DNA of 64,000 nt from Auricularia sp. M13. Its lineage: Eukaryota; Basidiomycota; Agaricomycetes; Auriculariales; Auriculariaceae. Under the pieces are notes generated by a model. It had not been told where the DNA came from, searched no databases, and was given only the letters and a program-made list of their open reading frames with translations. The DNA is taken from assembly GCA_037042915.1 (NCBI GenBank), contig CM073198.1, positions 682,001 through 746,000 of the forward strand. Reading direction: 5' to 3'. Below are positions 10,919 to 22,790 of the stretch, one piece after another. The translations under genes and the position numbers were made by a program. The stretch's first letter is position 1; each line of letters opens with the position of its first letter.

Positions 10919-12698
10919 TAACTCCCACAGGCCCATTCTGGCGACGCCTGCTAACTTGTATATTCGAAATATGCTGCGGACATGAAACCGCTTGAACATA
11001 TTGACGACTCCGTCCGTGGTTACTGCGCACGCGCTGCCAGCTGAATTATGCACACTGAAGTTTCGACAAATGATCTGCGAAAAGAGCAGGAACGCAGTAA
11101 AAGCACAAGCCGTATAGTCTGATTCAGCGCACGGAATCAGCTTTAAGATTGGCTGCTCGAGGAAGATACTAGCATCCCGCGTCCATGGGCGAGGAGCCGC
11201 CACTCAAGAGTTTCACGGCGCTCGTCGACGGTGTTGACAAGGGCTCGAGCTGCAAGGAGGTTGCGACTTATTAGAGGCTCGTAATCAATCATAGTCTTCT
11301 AAGACGCAGAACGACGAGGTAAACAGCCATATCTAGAGCATCAGAGTGGGGAGAGCTCAGGACAGTGGTAGGCGGCGCTTGCGGAGGGGCGAGTTCTCGC
11401 TCACGTAAACAGCCCTGACATCGTCGGGGGCAATCGGGGCACAGACAGGGTGACATCGAGAGGGCATACGTTCCGCATTTTGGGGCCGTAGCCAAGCTGC
11501 GCACCACTGGCACGAAGAGCACCAATCGTCGAAGTTCCCGCACACGTGCGCCAGCGCGAAACCAGCAAGCCCGTATCCAGAGGATTCCATTCCAGTTGTT
11601 GTAGCCTGACTGACATGCAACGGTGTGATAGGGTGGTTACCAGGTTGATCTTAGGAGGCTCAAGGTCGTGGGCAGCACTGGATATGCATCAATGCATGAC
11701 GAGTGGCGCATCTTCAAGCTTCATCCCAGGCATCCGAAGATCGCGTTGACGCATCTGCTTGCTGCGGGGACGCCGATCCGCGAGCGTCAGTCCGAGTCCC
11801 GCCAACGTTACAGCTGTTTGAAAAATTGAGAGAAATCTGCAGGTGTGTGTGTTCGGGCTACAGCTGTAACGGCGTCTAATTGTGCCTGGTATAACCCGTT
11901 ACCTGGTCACCGCAACCTTTGTAGCCGCGCGAGTACCTACGGCATGCGCGGCGAGGCGGCGGAGCGGGTTCGAGAAGAAAGGGCAGACTGCGGACAGCTG
12001 ACAGTGGTCGGTTATATCAGGGAGATTGTCCAAAACTGGAAACCGCGAGCTTTCGCGACTGCTTGCGATGACCCGATATGGATATAGATGCCGACCGATC
12101 GCAAGCTGGCCTCACCTGGGACCACCCCGCCTTTTCAAAATATCCAATACTATATTATCCGGGGGCCCAAGGATCCGTGTATCAAAACTTGTCTGGTTTC
12201 TCTTTTCATGGGTACCTGTGGGCACGCCGGTGCGCACGCAGAACCACTCACAGCCTTTTCAGTGGCACAAAAGGCCTTCGCTGAAGTTTAATGCGTTGTG
12301 AACCCCACTCAGCCTTCTGTCGCGCGCAAAGTCTAGCTGCCCACATCGCTCTCTTAACTTCGGAATCAATCGCCGGATCTCTCATTTGCTCCCGCCCCTC
12401 TCATCTTTCGTTGCCACCAGTCACCGACTGCTAGAAGTTGGACGATAGCCATCTCTATTCCTCCCTGTACCGCCGCGTCTGCTGATTGTCGTCAGGCGCT
12501 TTATATCAGAAATTACTGAACTTCCAGAGATCTTGCTAGCCTACTAGTTTGGAGATTCCATCTTGTCTTTCTTAAGTTGCGCGCAATAAAGTCATACTTT
12601 TGAAAAAAATCATCACACAGTGCCCTGCCCTCTAACCATGGAACGTGTGATGCGACCGCCTCTCGGCGCCGTGGTCAACAGCGCGTCTCGCTGCTCGT
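10919..12698. other. Long gene-poor stretch with one dispersed-repeat fragment
   Basis: No coding region with convincing composition. At 12040-12070 lies the core shared with 298, 21507 and 34831 (CCGCGAGCTTTCGC, then GCTTGCGATG), again followed by a CGATATGG/CGGTATGG-like word, so this is a fragment of the same dispersed element. The rest shows nothing I can name. Confidence 0.45.
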
Positions 12699-13241
12699 TC
12701 AACGTTGGACTTCTTGAGCTCGCGCCGTGCGTGTGCCAAGTGCCAACTCCCTTCTGACCTCCACGAGCTCGGCGCGCAACGCTGCAATTGCAGCCGCGTC
12801 TGCTCCTCGACCCGCGGTCTCCACAACGCCCTGGGGGTTGTCAACATGCTCCAGTTTCTGCGCAAGGTGCGTAAACGGGCCTGCGAGTAACGAGCTGTTA
12901 CACTCACCACTTTTTTTTTTTCCTTTGTCCTGATCTTCCGTATGCTCGCTTTCGCCGTCGTCCGTCGTTGCCGAACGTTGTCCATCGCGCGCCAATGCAT
13001 CGTCTACGGCACAGACTTTCAATTAATACCCAGCGTGTAGCATGGTTTAGCTATGCTCACCATGCCCGCGCTCCTCGCTCTCGACAGTACCGGTCGAGTC
13101 TTCGCGTTCTGTCTCGTAATCGACCATGTAACCCTGTGCATTGAAATAGTTCCCGCCGAAACCAGCGGACGTTGGCGAGCCGAAACGTGATAGTGAGTCG
13201 CGCGCGCGTCGCGCTCTGCGAGCTCGTCGTGTCGCCGGCAT
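12699..13241 (-). CDS. Two-exon gene, basic N-terminus and C-terminal coiled coil
   Basis: Exon 1 13241-13061, intron 13060-13016 (45 bases, GTGAGC donor), exon 2 13015-12699, phase 1; 165 residues. N-terminus MPATRRARRARRARD is strongly basic; the middle is acidic (DYETEREDSTGTVESEE, TTDDGESEHTEDQDKG), then a lysine run encoded by an A-tract, and a C-terminal helix (IAALRAELVEVRREL). The basic-acidic-coiled-coil plan recalls the larger gene at 2468-4122, though I see no direct sequence match. It is divergent from the gene at 13349 with only 107 bases between start codons. Confidence 0.5.
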
Positions 13242-13348
13242 GAAGTTCGGAGGAAAGGCCCGCGCGCGCGGAGCTCACGTGACAGCGCGTATCGTTGACC
13301 GTTGCTCGGCCGGGCTCGACTTTCTCTCCCACCCAACACCTGCCAGCG
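13242..13348. promoter_or_regulatory. Short bidirectional promoter region
   Basis: Only 107 bases separate two divergent start codons. The sequence is GC-rich with alternating GCGC runs and no TATA word, fitting a shared promoter; inferred from arrangement only. Confidence 0.35.
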
Positions 13349-14367
13349 ATGGCACCGAGCGCGGCGTCAGGCGGCAACGCATCGTCGCGCGCGGAGCAGG
13401 CTTTTGACAGTAACGGCGGCGTCGACGAGCCCGAGGCTGCGGTGTTCGACGCGCAGCGACGCGCGAGTGCGGGCCTCGGGCTCGCCGCGCGCTGTGAGTC
13501 ACCAGGGCTGCAACGACCGGCAAATGCACATGCTGTGCGCACTTACGATACTCTGCTCCTCAACATCGACGAAAACGACGCTGCTCATGCTGGACCGCTC
13601 GACGACAGCGTGCGAGCCGTCCGTTTCGAATCGCTACCATCCGCCACCGCCACGCTTTCTCTGGAAGACATTGACGCTGACGACGCCGAGCTTGAAACCA
13701 CGCGAGCTTCCGCGGAAAAGCTCGCCAGTCTGTAAGTATCGGCATGGCAGTCGCGTGTCACCGACTAATTATTGCTAGCTTCCCCCGCATTACTGAAAAC
13801 CCCGGCATGGACGACATCGTCTGCATCTCCAACGTCGACATTGTGGATTCAATCGTGGCCCGGGGCCTCAGCCGCCACGACGATGACTTGAACCCCGACC
13901 CTCTCCTTCACGTCCCGACACGCGTCGCGCAACGCGTTGTGACCCGCGCACGCAAAGGCCACCTGTTGCTTCCCGACGACTTCACGCCCCGGCGTAGCAC
14001 GCGCATCGCAAATCGCAAGCCCGCCACCGCCACAACGTCCAGTGCCTCGCGCGCGCCGACTGTCGCAAAGAAGAACCGCATGCCGCGCGAGCCTCCTCAG
14101 CCTCCCATGGTCTTTCCATCACCGACTGCACCGCGCACTCTGCCCGAGCCCGGCTTCTGCTCTCCCGGGAGCCGATCCCGCACCGCCGTCGTCTTCGCCA
14201 GCTCCGTTGTCGCCTCCGCATCCATCGTCTTCGCCAGCTCCGTCGTCGCCTCTGCATCCGTCGTCCTCACCCGCCCCGTCATCTCCGCCGCCCGCGCCCT
14301 TGTCGCCGCCGTAGTCGTCGACTGTTCCCCTGCGGCTCCCTGTGAAAAGACCGCGCAAAATGCGTAA
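13349..14367 (+). CDS. Two-exon gene, acidic protein with basic middle
   Basis: Exon 1 13349-13731, intron 13732-13778 (47 bases, GTAAGT donor, GCTAG acceptor, phase 2), exon 2 13779-14367; 323 residues in the frame used. Exon 1 is acidic (ENDAAHAGPLDDS, LEDIDADDAELE). Exon 2 has a basic patch (FTPRRSTRIANRKP) that could bind nucleic acid or direct nuclear import. After about 14120 the composition looks less like protein, whereas another frame becomes Pro/Ser-rich (SSSPAPSSP) and leads, after a TAG at 14312, into the good frame that continues to 15118. So either the gene ends here, or it once continued and has a frameshift plus stop, or an intron was missed. Family unknown. Confidence 0.5.
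14188..14270. repeat. 36-base tandem repeat in coding sequence
   Basis: Two full copies and a partial third of a unit beginning TCGTCTTCGCCAGCTCC and ending with GCATCC. The unit length is a multiple of three, so copy-number change would keep frame. Confidence 0.6.
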
Positions 14368-15118
14368 CACAGCCGCGAAAAAACGCAAGCTTTCAGGCAC
14401 TGGCTCTGCCGATCTCGCTTCCGTGCCCTCTGGCGTGCGCGATGCTCAAGTACGCGCCTCGCGCGTTCCCTTGCCGTCGCCGTCTGCCGCTTTGCCCGTG
14501 TCGTCCGCCATGAAGGCGCCCGTGTCAGACTTCACGTTCGCGCTCGCTCCCCGCCAGTCGTATCAGACAACGTCCTCCTCGGCGCACGGTCGCGTCGCCG
14601 TCCGAAGGCCGCAGCTTGAGCGTTCGACTTCTCCTCTTCCCGCACTCGAGCCCGCATCCGTTCCACGCCAGCGATCGCACCACGGTGTTGCATTCTATGA
14701 GCGACGCAGGCAGCTGTACTACGCATCGCTGTCGTTAGAATCCTATACTCCGGTCGCAGATCCCGACGTGTCCACTCGTGCCCTGCTCGCAATCGAGGAT
14801 GTTAACAGAAGCAAACCTGCACGACCCACGCCCGATAACTCAGAGGAAATCCGCCTGGACGTCGAGGGAGGCCGTGGCAGCGCCGTTTGGTTTACGCAGG
14901 ACTCGATGCACTCCATCACCGACGAACGGGACTCCGCGACTGGCCATCTCCCCAACTATGAAGAGCTCGCCCCCACCTGCTTCGCCGTCATCGAAGACAC
15001 TATCCCACCCGATGCATCGCTTACGGATGAGCTCTATATTTTCGCCGAACTTTTTTTTTTGTATATTTTCTGTGGTGCACGAACTTGTCACGTAGTCAAC
15101 TGCGATCCCTGCTGCTGA
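14360..15118 (+). CDS. ORF continuing the 13349 locus in another frame
   Basis: 252 codons from an ATG at 14360 (MRNTAAKKRKLSG), overlapping the end of the preceding frame by eight bases. The protein is plausible: a basic start, Ser/Pro-rich low complexity, then YERRRQLYYASLSLESYTPV and an acidic, well-mixed C-terminal half (SMHSITDERDS, PNYEELAPTC). An overlap of separate genes would be odd in a fungus, so I think this is the 3' part of the 13349 gene seen across a frameshift or an unrecognised intron. The end may also be earlier than 15118, because a ten-T run at 15051 precedes a compositionally poor tail. Confidence 0.4.
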   Translation: MRNTAAKKRKLSGTGSADLASVPSGVRDAQVRASRVPLPSPSAALPVSSAMKAPVSDFTFALAPRQSYQTTSSSAHGRVAVRRPQLERSTSPLPALEPASVPRQRSHHGVAFYERRRQLYYASLSLESYTPVADPDVSTRALLAIEDVNRSKPARPTPDNSEEIRLDVEGGRGSAVWFTQDSMHSITDERDSATGHLPNYEELAPTCFAVIEDTIPPDASLTDELYIFAELFFLYIFCGARTCHVVNCDPCC

Positions 15119-15422
15119 CCTATGCATGCTATTCACTCCTTCCTGCCCTAGTCAACCATACGAACTCAACTCAACTTCGCCCACTTGTCCTTCACCTCGC
15201 CTTGCTCATCCTCCCTAACCCGCTTCTTGTTATTGCCGTCGACCTCCTCCCCGGAGGACAGGGTATCGGAGCCTGGGGTCTTCTTGAACTGCTCTCCGCC
15301 GACGTCGGCGACATTGACGGCTCAGCGCGGGCGACCGTGCCGCGCATGTGACGCCTCATAGAGGGACAAAAAAGGTGCACAGGAAGGAAGTACAGGGTAA
15401 CATGCATATGGGCCTACTTAGA
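15119..15422. other. Intergenic, possible exon remnant
   Basis: A Ser/Thr/Pro-rich frame at about 15230-15350 ends in CRACDAS and stop; it could be a last exon of the preceding locus but no splice pair was found. Confidence 0.3.
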
Positions 15423-18400
15423 CACTCCCCGCTTCGGAGTCATAATGACGCGTGACGCTGGATGAGACACGCCGTACGTGCTTCAGTGAGCGTAGCGAAG
15501 CGGAGGTTTGTCTTGTTAGAGACAAAAAATTAGCTGGCGCTCTTCTTGGAAATTGCTATCTAATCTACACTTATCCGCCCGGGTTACACGCGAATTGTTT
15601 AAGGGCAGATAAACGTTGGAGGGGCGCTAGCCAGGAATCTATCGTGCCTGAGCGCGTTGCACAAGATTACTCCATCCTGCATGCAGAGGGTTATGAGGCT
15701 AACAGTTTGCATGGAAAAATATCGCCGCACCTTATCTGTTGGAAGAAACAACGCATGGGGATCTGAGATGCTTGTGCCCGAGACGTTGTCGCACACCGTC
15801 ACAGACCCGACTATCTGCTCCAGAAAAACGATGACGGGTGACTTCTTTGAAAGCCGATGAACGCGCCCTGCGCAGGGACCCAATCTCCGCCAGTAGTCGT
15901 ACGATGCATCTTTAGGTGCCAGCGGCTCGTACTCGGACACGAGAGCAAACATGTTGTCTCGGAGAGGCTGATTTCCGGTGCCCAGGGGTACGAGTATAGC
16001 CGTTATTTCTCCCGGAGCCCAGTCACCATCGCTGTTTGTCAAGAACGCAATTTGCGAGTCAGTCTCTGTTAGATGACGCGGCCTGAATGTTTCGCCTCGT
16101 GCAGAGAGCCTCGGAGATCGACAGGCCTGCTGGGTCACAGAAAGACGTATGTCGGGGTAGCGAGCTCGAAGAGTCGCAACTTGAGGTCGCGTAAGACAAT
16201 AAAAGTCGTTCATATCGAGGTCTTCAATCGCGATCGTTGTCTCGAGAATGCGCAGGTTGAGAATATCGTCGAACTCGTCAGCTGCGTCGTCAGAGGACTC
16301 TGCGGCCGGAGCAGATTGTGCGGAGTCACGGATATCCTCGTGCAATGTACCGCGCGTCTCTGAGCGGAAACAGGAAAAGAAAAGGGAGGAGAGGTCGTGC
16401 ACGATACTAGGGAGTTCGGGAAGCTTGAGAGCGGCGTCCGAGAGCATAGCACGAAGGTTCTGCCTCATCGTCATCTTCATGAACAGCGTCAGTGCCGCTT
16501 GGCCTAAACGAGTCGTAAGCGTAGTTCTCACGATCTATTGACCACTTACTGGCTTTTCTATTCGTAGGAACTTGCTTCAGCAGAAAGATGAATCGCTCAA
16601 ATACCCAGGCACGATGCCCCTTCAAGGGGCCCATAGAGCGTAAAAAGCGAGGAACGTGAAGTAGTGTGTGCTGGCTCAGGGTCATGATAAAATCTGGATG
16701 GAGTTCAAGAAGACCTTTTAGGTATGCATGGGCATGGCGGGAGTATATGTCTGTCAGCGCATCCCTGCTGCGGCGCGATTCCGCCGCAGTGACGGCGGTC
16801 ACAAGATGCATGAAGTTGATAGCATCCGCATACCTCGCATGCTTTGGGTCGCCAAATATTCGTGGTATCGTGATGACGAGGTGCCTCATAAAAAATGTGC
16901 GACTCTGGTCAGCAGAAATTGTGCCTGCCGACTTGGAACCGACGTCAGGTGGGACCGACGCCACTGAGCTGTGCATCTTCGTTTTCGACATGTCTTGATG
17001 AACCTCCTTCATCATGACGCCCCCGAGAAGCTGGGTTGGCCGCGCGGAGGCCTCAACCGTCCCATCTGTCCGCCTCTGTAATGCAGGATGATGAATAGGA
17101 TCGCCATTACAAGTCTCTCACTAACCTGATCCTCCAGCTGGTCGATAAGCAATGCTTTCTTGAACCGCTTCAGCTCATCTTCAGTCTTCTTGAGTAGAGG
17201 GACTGCTATCGCAACCAGCACGACGAGACGGAATTTTTTCAAAGGGCGGCCGCTTTGATAAGCCAGCCGTGCTTCATCGACTTCGCCAGCAGACGCAGGC
17301 ATGGTGCGCCCCGTCGAACGAGGATTTTCCACAGGAAGTGGCGGCCAGTAACTTCCTTGGTTTTCGCGCTGGGTACATTCAAAGTATGCTCTAGTAAAAC
17401 GGAAAGACACGTACGTATGCCTCTAGCTTGGCGAGAAGAGCTTTTCTTCGCTGTTTGCGCTGTCGCACCTCGCTGCTAATTGATAGCCGAAGACAAACAG
17501 CTTCAACGAGCTTCTGTGAGAGAGAGCGCATCTTGTCGACTGATTCGTTGCGCGCTGTCCACAGGGCAACCTGTAATTCGAGCTCCGAAACAGCCGAAGG
17601 GGACTTGCGCCGTCCAAAGGCTTCGCCGTCCAAACCCGCGTCCCCTGTGGATATCTTCGTGCTCATCCTCCAGATGGTGCGAGTGTGAGTTTGAAATACT
17701 CTCAGGTAAAACAGATGCATGGTCTCCGTGGTTAGAGCCTGCGTGGGATCGAAGTATGGCAGCCGGAAGAGTTCCGAATACCGAATACCGTGAAGTGCGA
17801 ATAAACAGTCACGTGCAGCTTGAGTGGGAGCATCACGATAGGCTTCAGCTTTCTGCAACCAGTCGTCCTTCTCTCGTAGAGACCACAGGCGGCAGTCCAA
17901 TTCGTTGATGTCGTTATATCGTAGCCAACAGTACGAGCAGAAGAAGGTTGAGGTGGGAGCACTAAGACCCATTATCTGCTTAGCGGCCATCATATCGCAA
18001 ACGACAGGAATTATGGCACAACGAGCACGGTACCCGCCTCGATGATTCGCCGTAGTCTTCAACATAAGCCCGTTCCAAGCAATGCAGAAGTCGTCGACTA
18101 GGGGGCCCAGGAGGTGGTTCAGCTGATCCAAGCTAGGCGCGTTGGGCCCAGGAACTATCCCCGCAAGGTAGAGATTCTCTTCGCGATAGCGCAAGTGGAG
18201 CGGAAGGTTAAGGCAGACAAGAAATATCCCATATGCATGCACCACCTTATTCGAAGACGTGCCGAATGGGCCAAACCCGTCGACGCAGAGCGAGAAAGCA
18301 TAACGGTAGTCGCCAGTGTCACGCCGAAAGAAAGGGCGTTGTCCGTCATGGTCTTTGAATTCGCGAATGAAGGATGCACCCCAGATGTCGTCGACTGTGG

Positions 18401-19864
18401 AGCTATCGAACGTTGGATGGCGATTCAAGAGCGTCTCCATGCCGGGTCGGTTCACCAAGTTGGCAAGCCAGTTCGGGAAGTCCTGATGGAGGTAGATTCG
18501 CGCGGGGTAGCTGCGCCTTTTTCCGAGGACCGACGCACTGGTGTACAAGGCAGCTCCGCAGGGTTCCGCATCAGGCGAAGATCTCGCGGTGCACTCGGTC
18601 ACCTGGTCCTGTCCAGAGCGCTTCGAGAAGTCAGGGTATAGCTTGAAACAGAGGGGACAACAGATGTAGTCCCGCGTGATAGGCTCGAGATGAAGACGGC
18701 CAAAGAGAGTGCGTACGTCCTTGCTCATCGCATCCAGGGTACTGGCTTCGTCTCTGTTGCTAGGCTTTTTCCAGGCAAGCAACAGAATGGGAATGGCAGC
18801 CAGGACGAAGCTACACATGCGTTGTGAAGAACGCCCGAAGAAGTGCAGTATGGAAACCAAAACCAGGGTCCCCAAGACGACGGGGTGATAGTCGTGCCAC
18901 CGAGGTTGGAGACGTGGCTCTGCAGGCAGGTTCAGACTACTAGAAATCGACATGGATTGCGAACTCACCAACAAGGTGGTAATGACTCTTACTGGCGGCC
19001 AGCAGATCGGACGTGGAAGCGGCCTGTATTTCCCATGCGCGTTTCCTGATCCCAGCAAGAGCGGCCAACTGTCTATCCAGCATTTCGTGTATGTTGGTTC
19101 GCAGGGCAGCGATGGAGGGATCGAGGACATGCAGAAGTTCGACCCGCGTCATGGCAGTCAGAATCCAACGCTCGAAGTCGAGCAGAGAGCTGTTGCATGG
19201 CTCGCCACTAAGGAGGGCATATCGACCAGTGTTGTGAAAGTCAGACTCGGGCGGTAGAGGGTCGCGACCAGGCGCTGCTTGGAAAGCTAGAGTGTTCGGG
19301 CGGCGAAATGCCGCGGAGCGCGACTGGAGTTCGTCGCATATTTGGTCCAGGACATCAGAGGCAGAGAGAGACGCTTTCGACGGGACAGAGTTCTCTACTG
19401 GCGTCGGAATAGCTCTAGCGTGCCTCATCTCATCCTTCTTCCGATGCAACGAGAGCATGTGCCTGCTGACTGAAACTCCGTCGGGATTGACAGAGCGGCA
19501 TTCTGAACAGGCACAGAGCTGCATGTGCAAGCGATTCATGGGAGGTCTGGTGGAACGATGAGGCCCAAGGTGACATTGGCTACAGTAGAAAGGGCTCACG
19601 AGAGAATGTTCGGACGACGGAAAGCGAAGTGTCAGGGGCATCCCAGACAATACAGCGCCGACCGCAAGACGATCAGAGCTTTATAGCATCTGGTGCCACC
19701 GACGTCACCGCCACACTTCGGGCAGCGTCATTTGTCCGGTGGGGTTATTCGAAGACAGACCCTTGCGAGAGGCCGAGCACCCGCTGCGCAGCGGCGCGTA
19801 GCATAGGTAATTCGGGCCTGATCGTCACGCGCGGTTGACCACGGGGGTACCGAAGCGTGGTATT
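15423..19864 (-). mobile_element. Tnp2-type (CACTA/EnSpm-like) DNA transposon
   Basis: Defined by the transposase gene inside it. Candidate ends: the left end reads CACTCCCCGCTTCGG from 15423; the reverse complement of the right end, at about 19864, reads AATACCACGCTTCGG (11 of 15 match). Just inside, both ends share CGTCACGCG in matching inverted order. Both subterminal zones carry short palindromic words (GTAGCGAAGCGG at left, CCGCTGCGCAGCGG at right). A 3-base target duplication, usual for CACTA elements, could not be pinned down, so the ends are provisional. Length would be about 4.44 kb. Confidence 0.6.
15599..19641 (-). CDS. Tnp2-family transposase, full length and unbroken
   Basis: Moves the element by cut-and-paste; acts in the nucleus. 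Exons 19641-18969, 18919-17415, 17368-17126, 17075-16550 and 16503-15599 give 1283 residues; four introns of 46-50 bases, all GT-AG with matching phases, no stop or frameshift. Landmarks of the fungal Tnp2 family (transposase_21): an N-terminal cysteine/histidine region (CSECRSVNPDGVSVSRH), CCPLCFKLYPDF near residue 310, D-x-W-G (VDDIWGASF), a D in VDGFGPFG, LVCLNLPLHLRYREENL, AGIVPGPNAPSL, PVVCDMMAAKQIMG, then FFCSYCWL and LFRLPYFDP. The C-terminal exons include HTLLHVPRFLRSMGP and MRQNLRAMLSD, as in relatives. The start is the first ATG of exon 1. An intact gene suggests recent activity or a recent arrival. Confidence 0.85.
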
Positions 19865-20524
19865 ATGGCCACAGGGACGGACAAGAGCGCCAGGAGCACA
19901 TGACTGAGTGTGCCGAAGATATCGACATGAGTGGTCTAGCACCGGTCGCGTTACAAACTCCGATTGCATGGCGCAAATGATTCCTGCCGGTAGTCCTGTC
20001 TCGTAACCAGACGCGACGCATCAAACTTTGAAATTGGGACGGGCCGATATTTACATCGCAGCGCAGCGGAGTTCTAAAGCGGCTGGTCACGAGCCTATCC
20101 TGCCGGCGGAGGGAGTCTGACGTACTTACGGACTTGCGGGGGCGGAGCGTCCGGCGACATCAGCGTATCTCCACAATGAGCGATGTGCTGTGACTTCCTG
20201 ACAGGAAAGGAAGACATCGACGCACGCGACATTGACATAGCGACGACGGCCCCAGTCACCGACGCGCTGGCAGACAACCACACGCGTCATGCGTGGCCAG
20301 CGCTGATGCTCACGCTTATATGGGCTTTCTCTGGGGAACTGTGGGTATCACGCAGCGGCCGCAGCCGCAGTGTCTAGTCTTGAACGCTGTTGATGGAATT
20401 GCCCGTACAGCGTTTATCGACCAGATGGAAGCAGTTCGTAAGTACCACCTTCAGTTCCTCAAGTCTATTATATGTCACCCCGCTCATTCCCCAAAGATGG
20501 TATGGCATTGATGTGGGCCATTTG
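19865..20524. other. Intergenic between transposon and repeat
   Basis: Contains the 39-base repeat listed at 20058. A frame at 20183-20377 is probably chance. No gene supported. Confidence 0.4.
20058..20096. repeat. 39-base exact repeat, copy A
   Basis: The segment GCAGCGCAGCGGAG...GAGCCT is identical to 30573-30611. It lies about 190 bases outside the Tnp2 element, so it may mark the edge of another mobile sequence. Confidence 0.7.
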
Positions 20525-22222
20525 TCGATCATGAATCGTCGTGACGGTATTGCTGGGACCACTGAGACGGGATCCAGCACCGAGACGTCGGTGCATACGA
20601 GAGAGGGATCCGTAACAGTGAATCTGCGATCGGTGATTATCAAAGAAGTAAAGCGATCGGAGCGAATGAGGAGGATTGGGATGTGGGCGCAGGAATGGTG
20701 CGGCGTGATCTCAGCGGAGCTGACGCTGGTGGCAAGACGTGATAGCAGCCCGAGCGCGTCAGTGTTGCGTCGCGAGTGTGAGAGTGCAGAAGCGACCTCA
20801 TACCTGAGCTCGCGATCCGTGGTGCGCGGTCCGGGAGAAACGGGAAAACCGTGGCCACTTCGCATGCGATTCGTGGTTGTCTGTGAATCGGCACGTGAGA
20901 CGAAAGATCCAATGGGAGGAAAGGAGGCAGGGAGTTTTCGAATCGAGATTCGTGGTGGTGGCAAGAAAATGGCGGCGCATCGTCATGTTACCGAGGGGGA
21001 CGCGCAGAAACGGCCGGAAGGGGTTGTCAGAGTCTCCTGATCCAGCATGAGTACAATGGGAGACCGGTAGGATATTGGATTGCGATCCGTAGAATCGTGG
21101 TGGTGCGGGGATCGGTGAGGCGCAATCCCGTCCAGCGACGTGGCGGCGGTGCATACGAGGGCGAGATCCGTAACGGTGAATCTGCGATCGGTGATTGCCA
21201 AAGAACTAAAGCGATCTGAGCGAGTGAGGAGGATTGGGATGTGGGCTCAGGAATCGTGCGGCGAGATCTCAGCGGCGAGATCTCATCGGCGCCGAGACGT
21301 CAGGCAGCCCGAGTGCGTCAGATTGCGGTGCGAGTGAGAGAGCGCAGATTGTTCAGCTCGCGATCCATGGTGCGCGATACGGAGAGCGAGAGAGCCGCCG
21401 TGGCGGCGTTGCATTGCGATTCGTGGTGGTGATCCCAGCCGGAACCGTGACCGCCAGGGAAGAGTCGCAGTGGCGGTGCAGGGCCGATGACGGGATCCTA
21501 ATCGGGAAACCGCGAGCTTTCGCAAACGTTGCGATGTCCCGGTATGGAAATGCCGCTCGCAGCCGACCGTGTGTTGGCTCCTGCTGCTTCTCTTGTGCGC
21601 ACCGTGACAGCCGCCTGGGTTCTGCGTGCCTCGGTGGTCCACGCGGCTATCCGCACCCAGAGCTGCCCGCCGTCAGCGCAGCCGTCCTTGCGGCATTGCC
21701 AGAGCACCATCACAGCGCGCGCCCTCGAGTCCGAGGGTGTCCCTGTATAGTGCTGCGACAAGTACCATGTGTCCGCAATGCCTGTCCACCCTCAGCATGC
21801 TGCTTTCATTCACGAGACGTTTACCCGTCTGGCACTTGGCTGGGAATACCCATGAAGCACTGCCAGTGTCTTGCTACCACCACCACAAGCCGCGATTCTC
21901 GAATGCCATCCCCTCTTGGCCAGCCACAACTCGACACCTGATTCCTGCGCCCATAAACTCGATCGAAAATATGGTTCTTTGACCACCACCCCTCAGCCTT
22001 CCCGTTCTTTCCCGGAGCTCTCACTCGTATGTACCGCCGCCTAGGCGCTGCTTGCGATATTTCCCAACACCACCACGCATTGCGACGCAACGAGCTACGG
22101 CTATCTCGTTCTCCCGAATTTCGGGGTCTGACGACCACCGATCGCGACTCTATGATACTCGCGCGCCAGCCTCGGCACTCCTGATGCCTCGATGCATGAA
22201 CCTCCCAGCAGTCGCGACTTTA
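20525..22222. repeat. Long dispersed repeat, copy 1
   Basis: Nearly identical to copy 2 (33880-35543). From 20851 to about 22222 the two align almost without gaps (offset 13,323 changing to 13,322) with only scattered changes; left of that the match is patchier and copy 2 lacks some text. Internally, 20595-20720 and 21153-21290 are imperfect copies of each other about 558 bases apart (GATCCGTAAC-GTGAATCTGCG). Open frames on both strands are shared by both copies but show no domain, so I take it as a non-autonomous or degenerate transposable element. No terminal inverted repeat or poly-A tail was recognised. Confidence 0.75.
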
Positions 22223-22790
22223 GCCCATGCATCGGAGCTGAATTACTCACATTTCTGAGTCTGCTCCCTGCGCCGATGCCTTCACTATTCGATATGAGCT
22301 GGCAGTGTTTTGCGGCCTCCCGGTCATGCTAGGAAAAGCTGATCGGATCGTCCTGAACTCGTCGCCGACTCAGAATCTCGATGGCAAGCGCGCTGGGGCA
22401 AAAGCTTGAGCCTCATCGGCCAGGAGCTTGACGGCTCGCCGACCCGGTCTGTTCGTGTCGTGTGCCTGCTCGCGTGCCAATTGGGAAGGAAGCGGTATGC
22501 AGAGCACAGGTGACGCGTGATCCTGTGCTCAACGTGAAGGTGAACCAAACAACTGAGCTTATCACGGCTGCGCGCTATCCGACCTTGCGTGCATCACTGG
22601 CTGATCACTGGCCATTCTGCGTGGCGCAAACCACTTACACCATGGACGTGCCACTGTCGTCGTCAGAGACCGAACCATCGTAAATGCAGAAGGCGCGCTT
22701 TGACCACCACGATAAGCGGTCCATAAATATAAAGCCTAAAACTGTGCTGTGTCCCCGAATTCTCTTGTGTGTCTGGCCTACCCCGTTCCG
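22223..22790. other. Intergenic, nothing recognised
   Basis: A TATAAA-like word (CCATAAATATAAAG) near 22720 fits the promoter of the gene starting at 22791. Confidence 0.4.

Noticed and set aside
12870-12896. 27-base GT-AG intron in the 12699-13241 gene
   Set aside because: Too short for fungal splicing, and the frame is open through it.
15423-15440. Claim of classical CACTA ends with a 3-base target duplication
   Set aside because: Inverted similarity is only 11 of 15 and no flanking duplication could be fixed, so ends are given as provisional.
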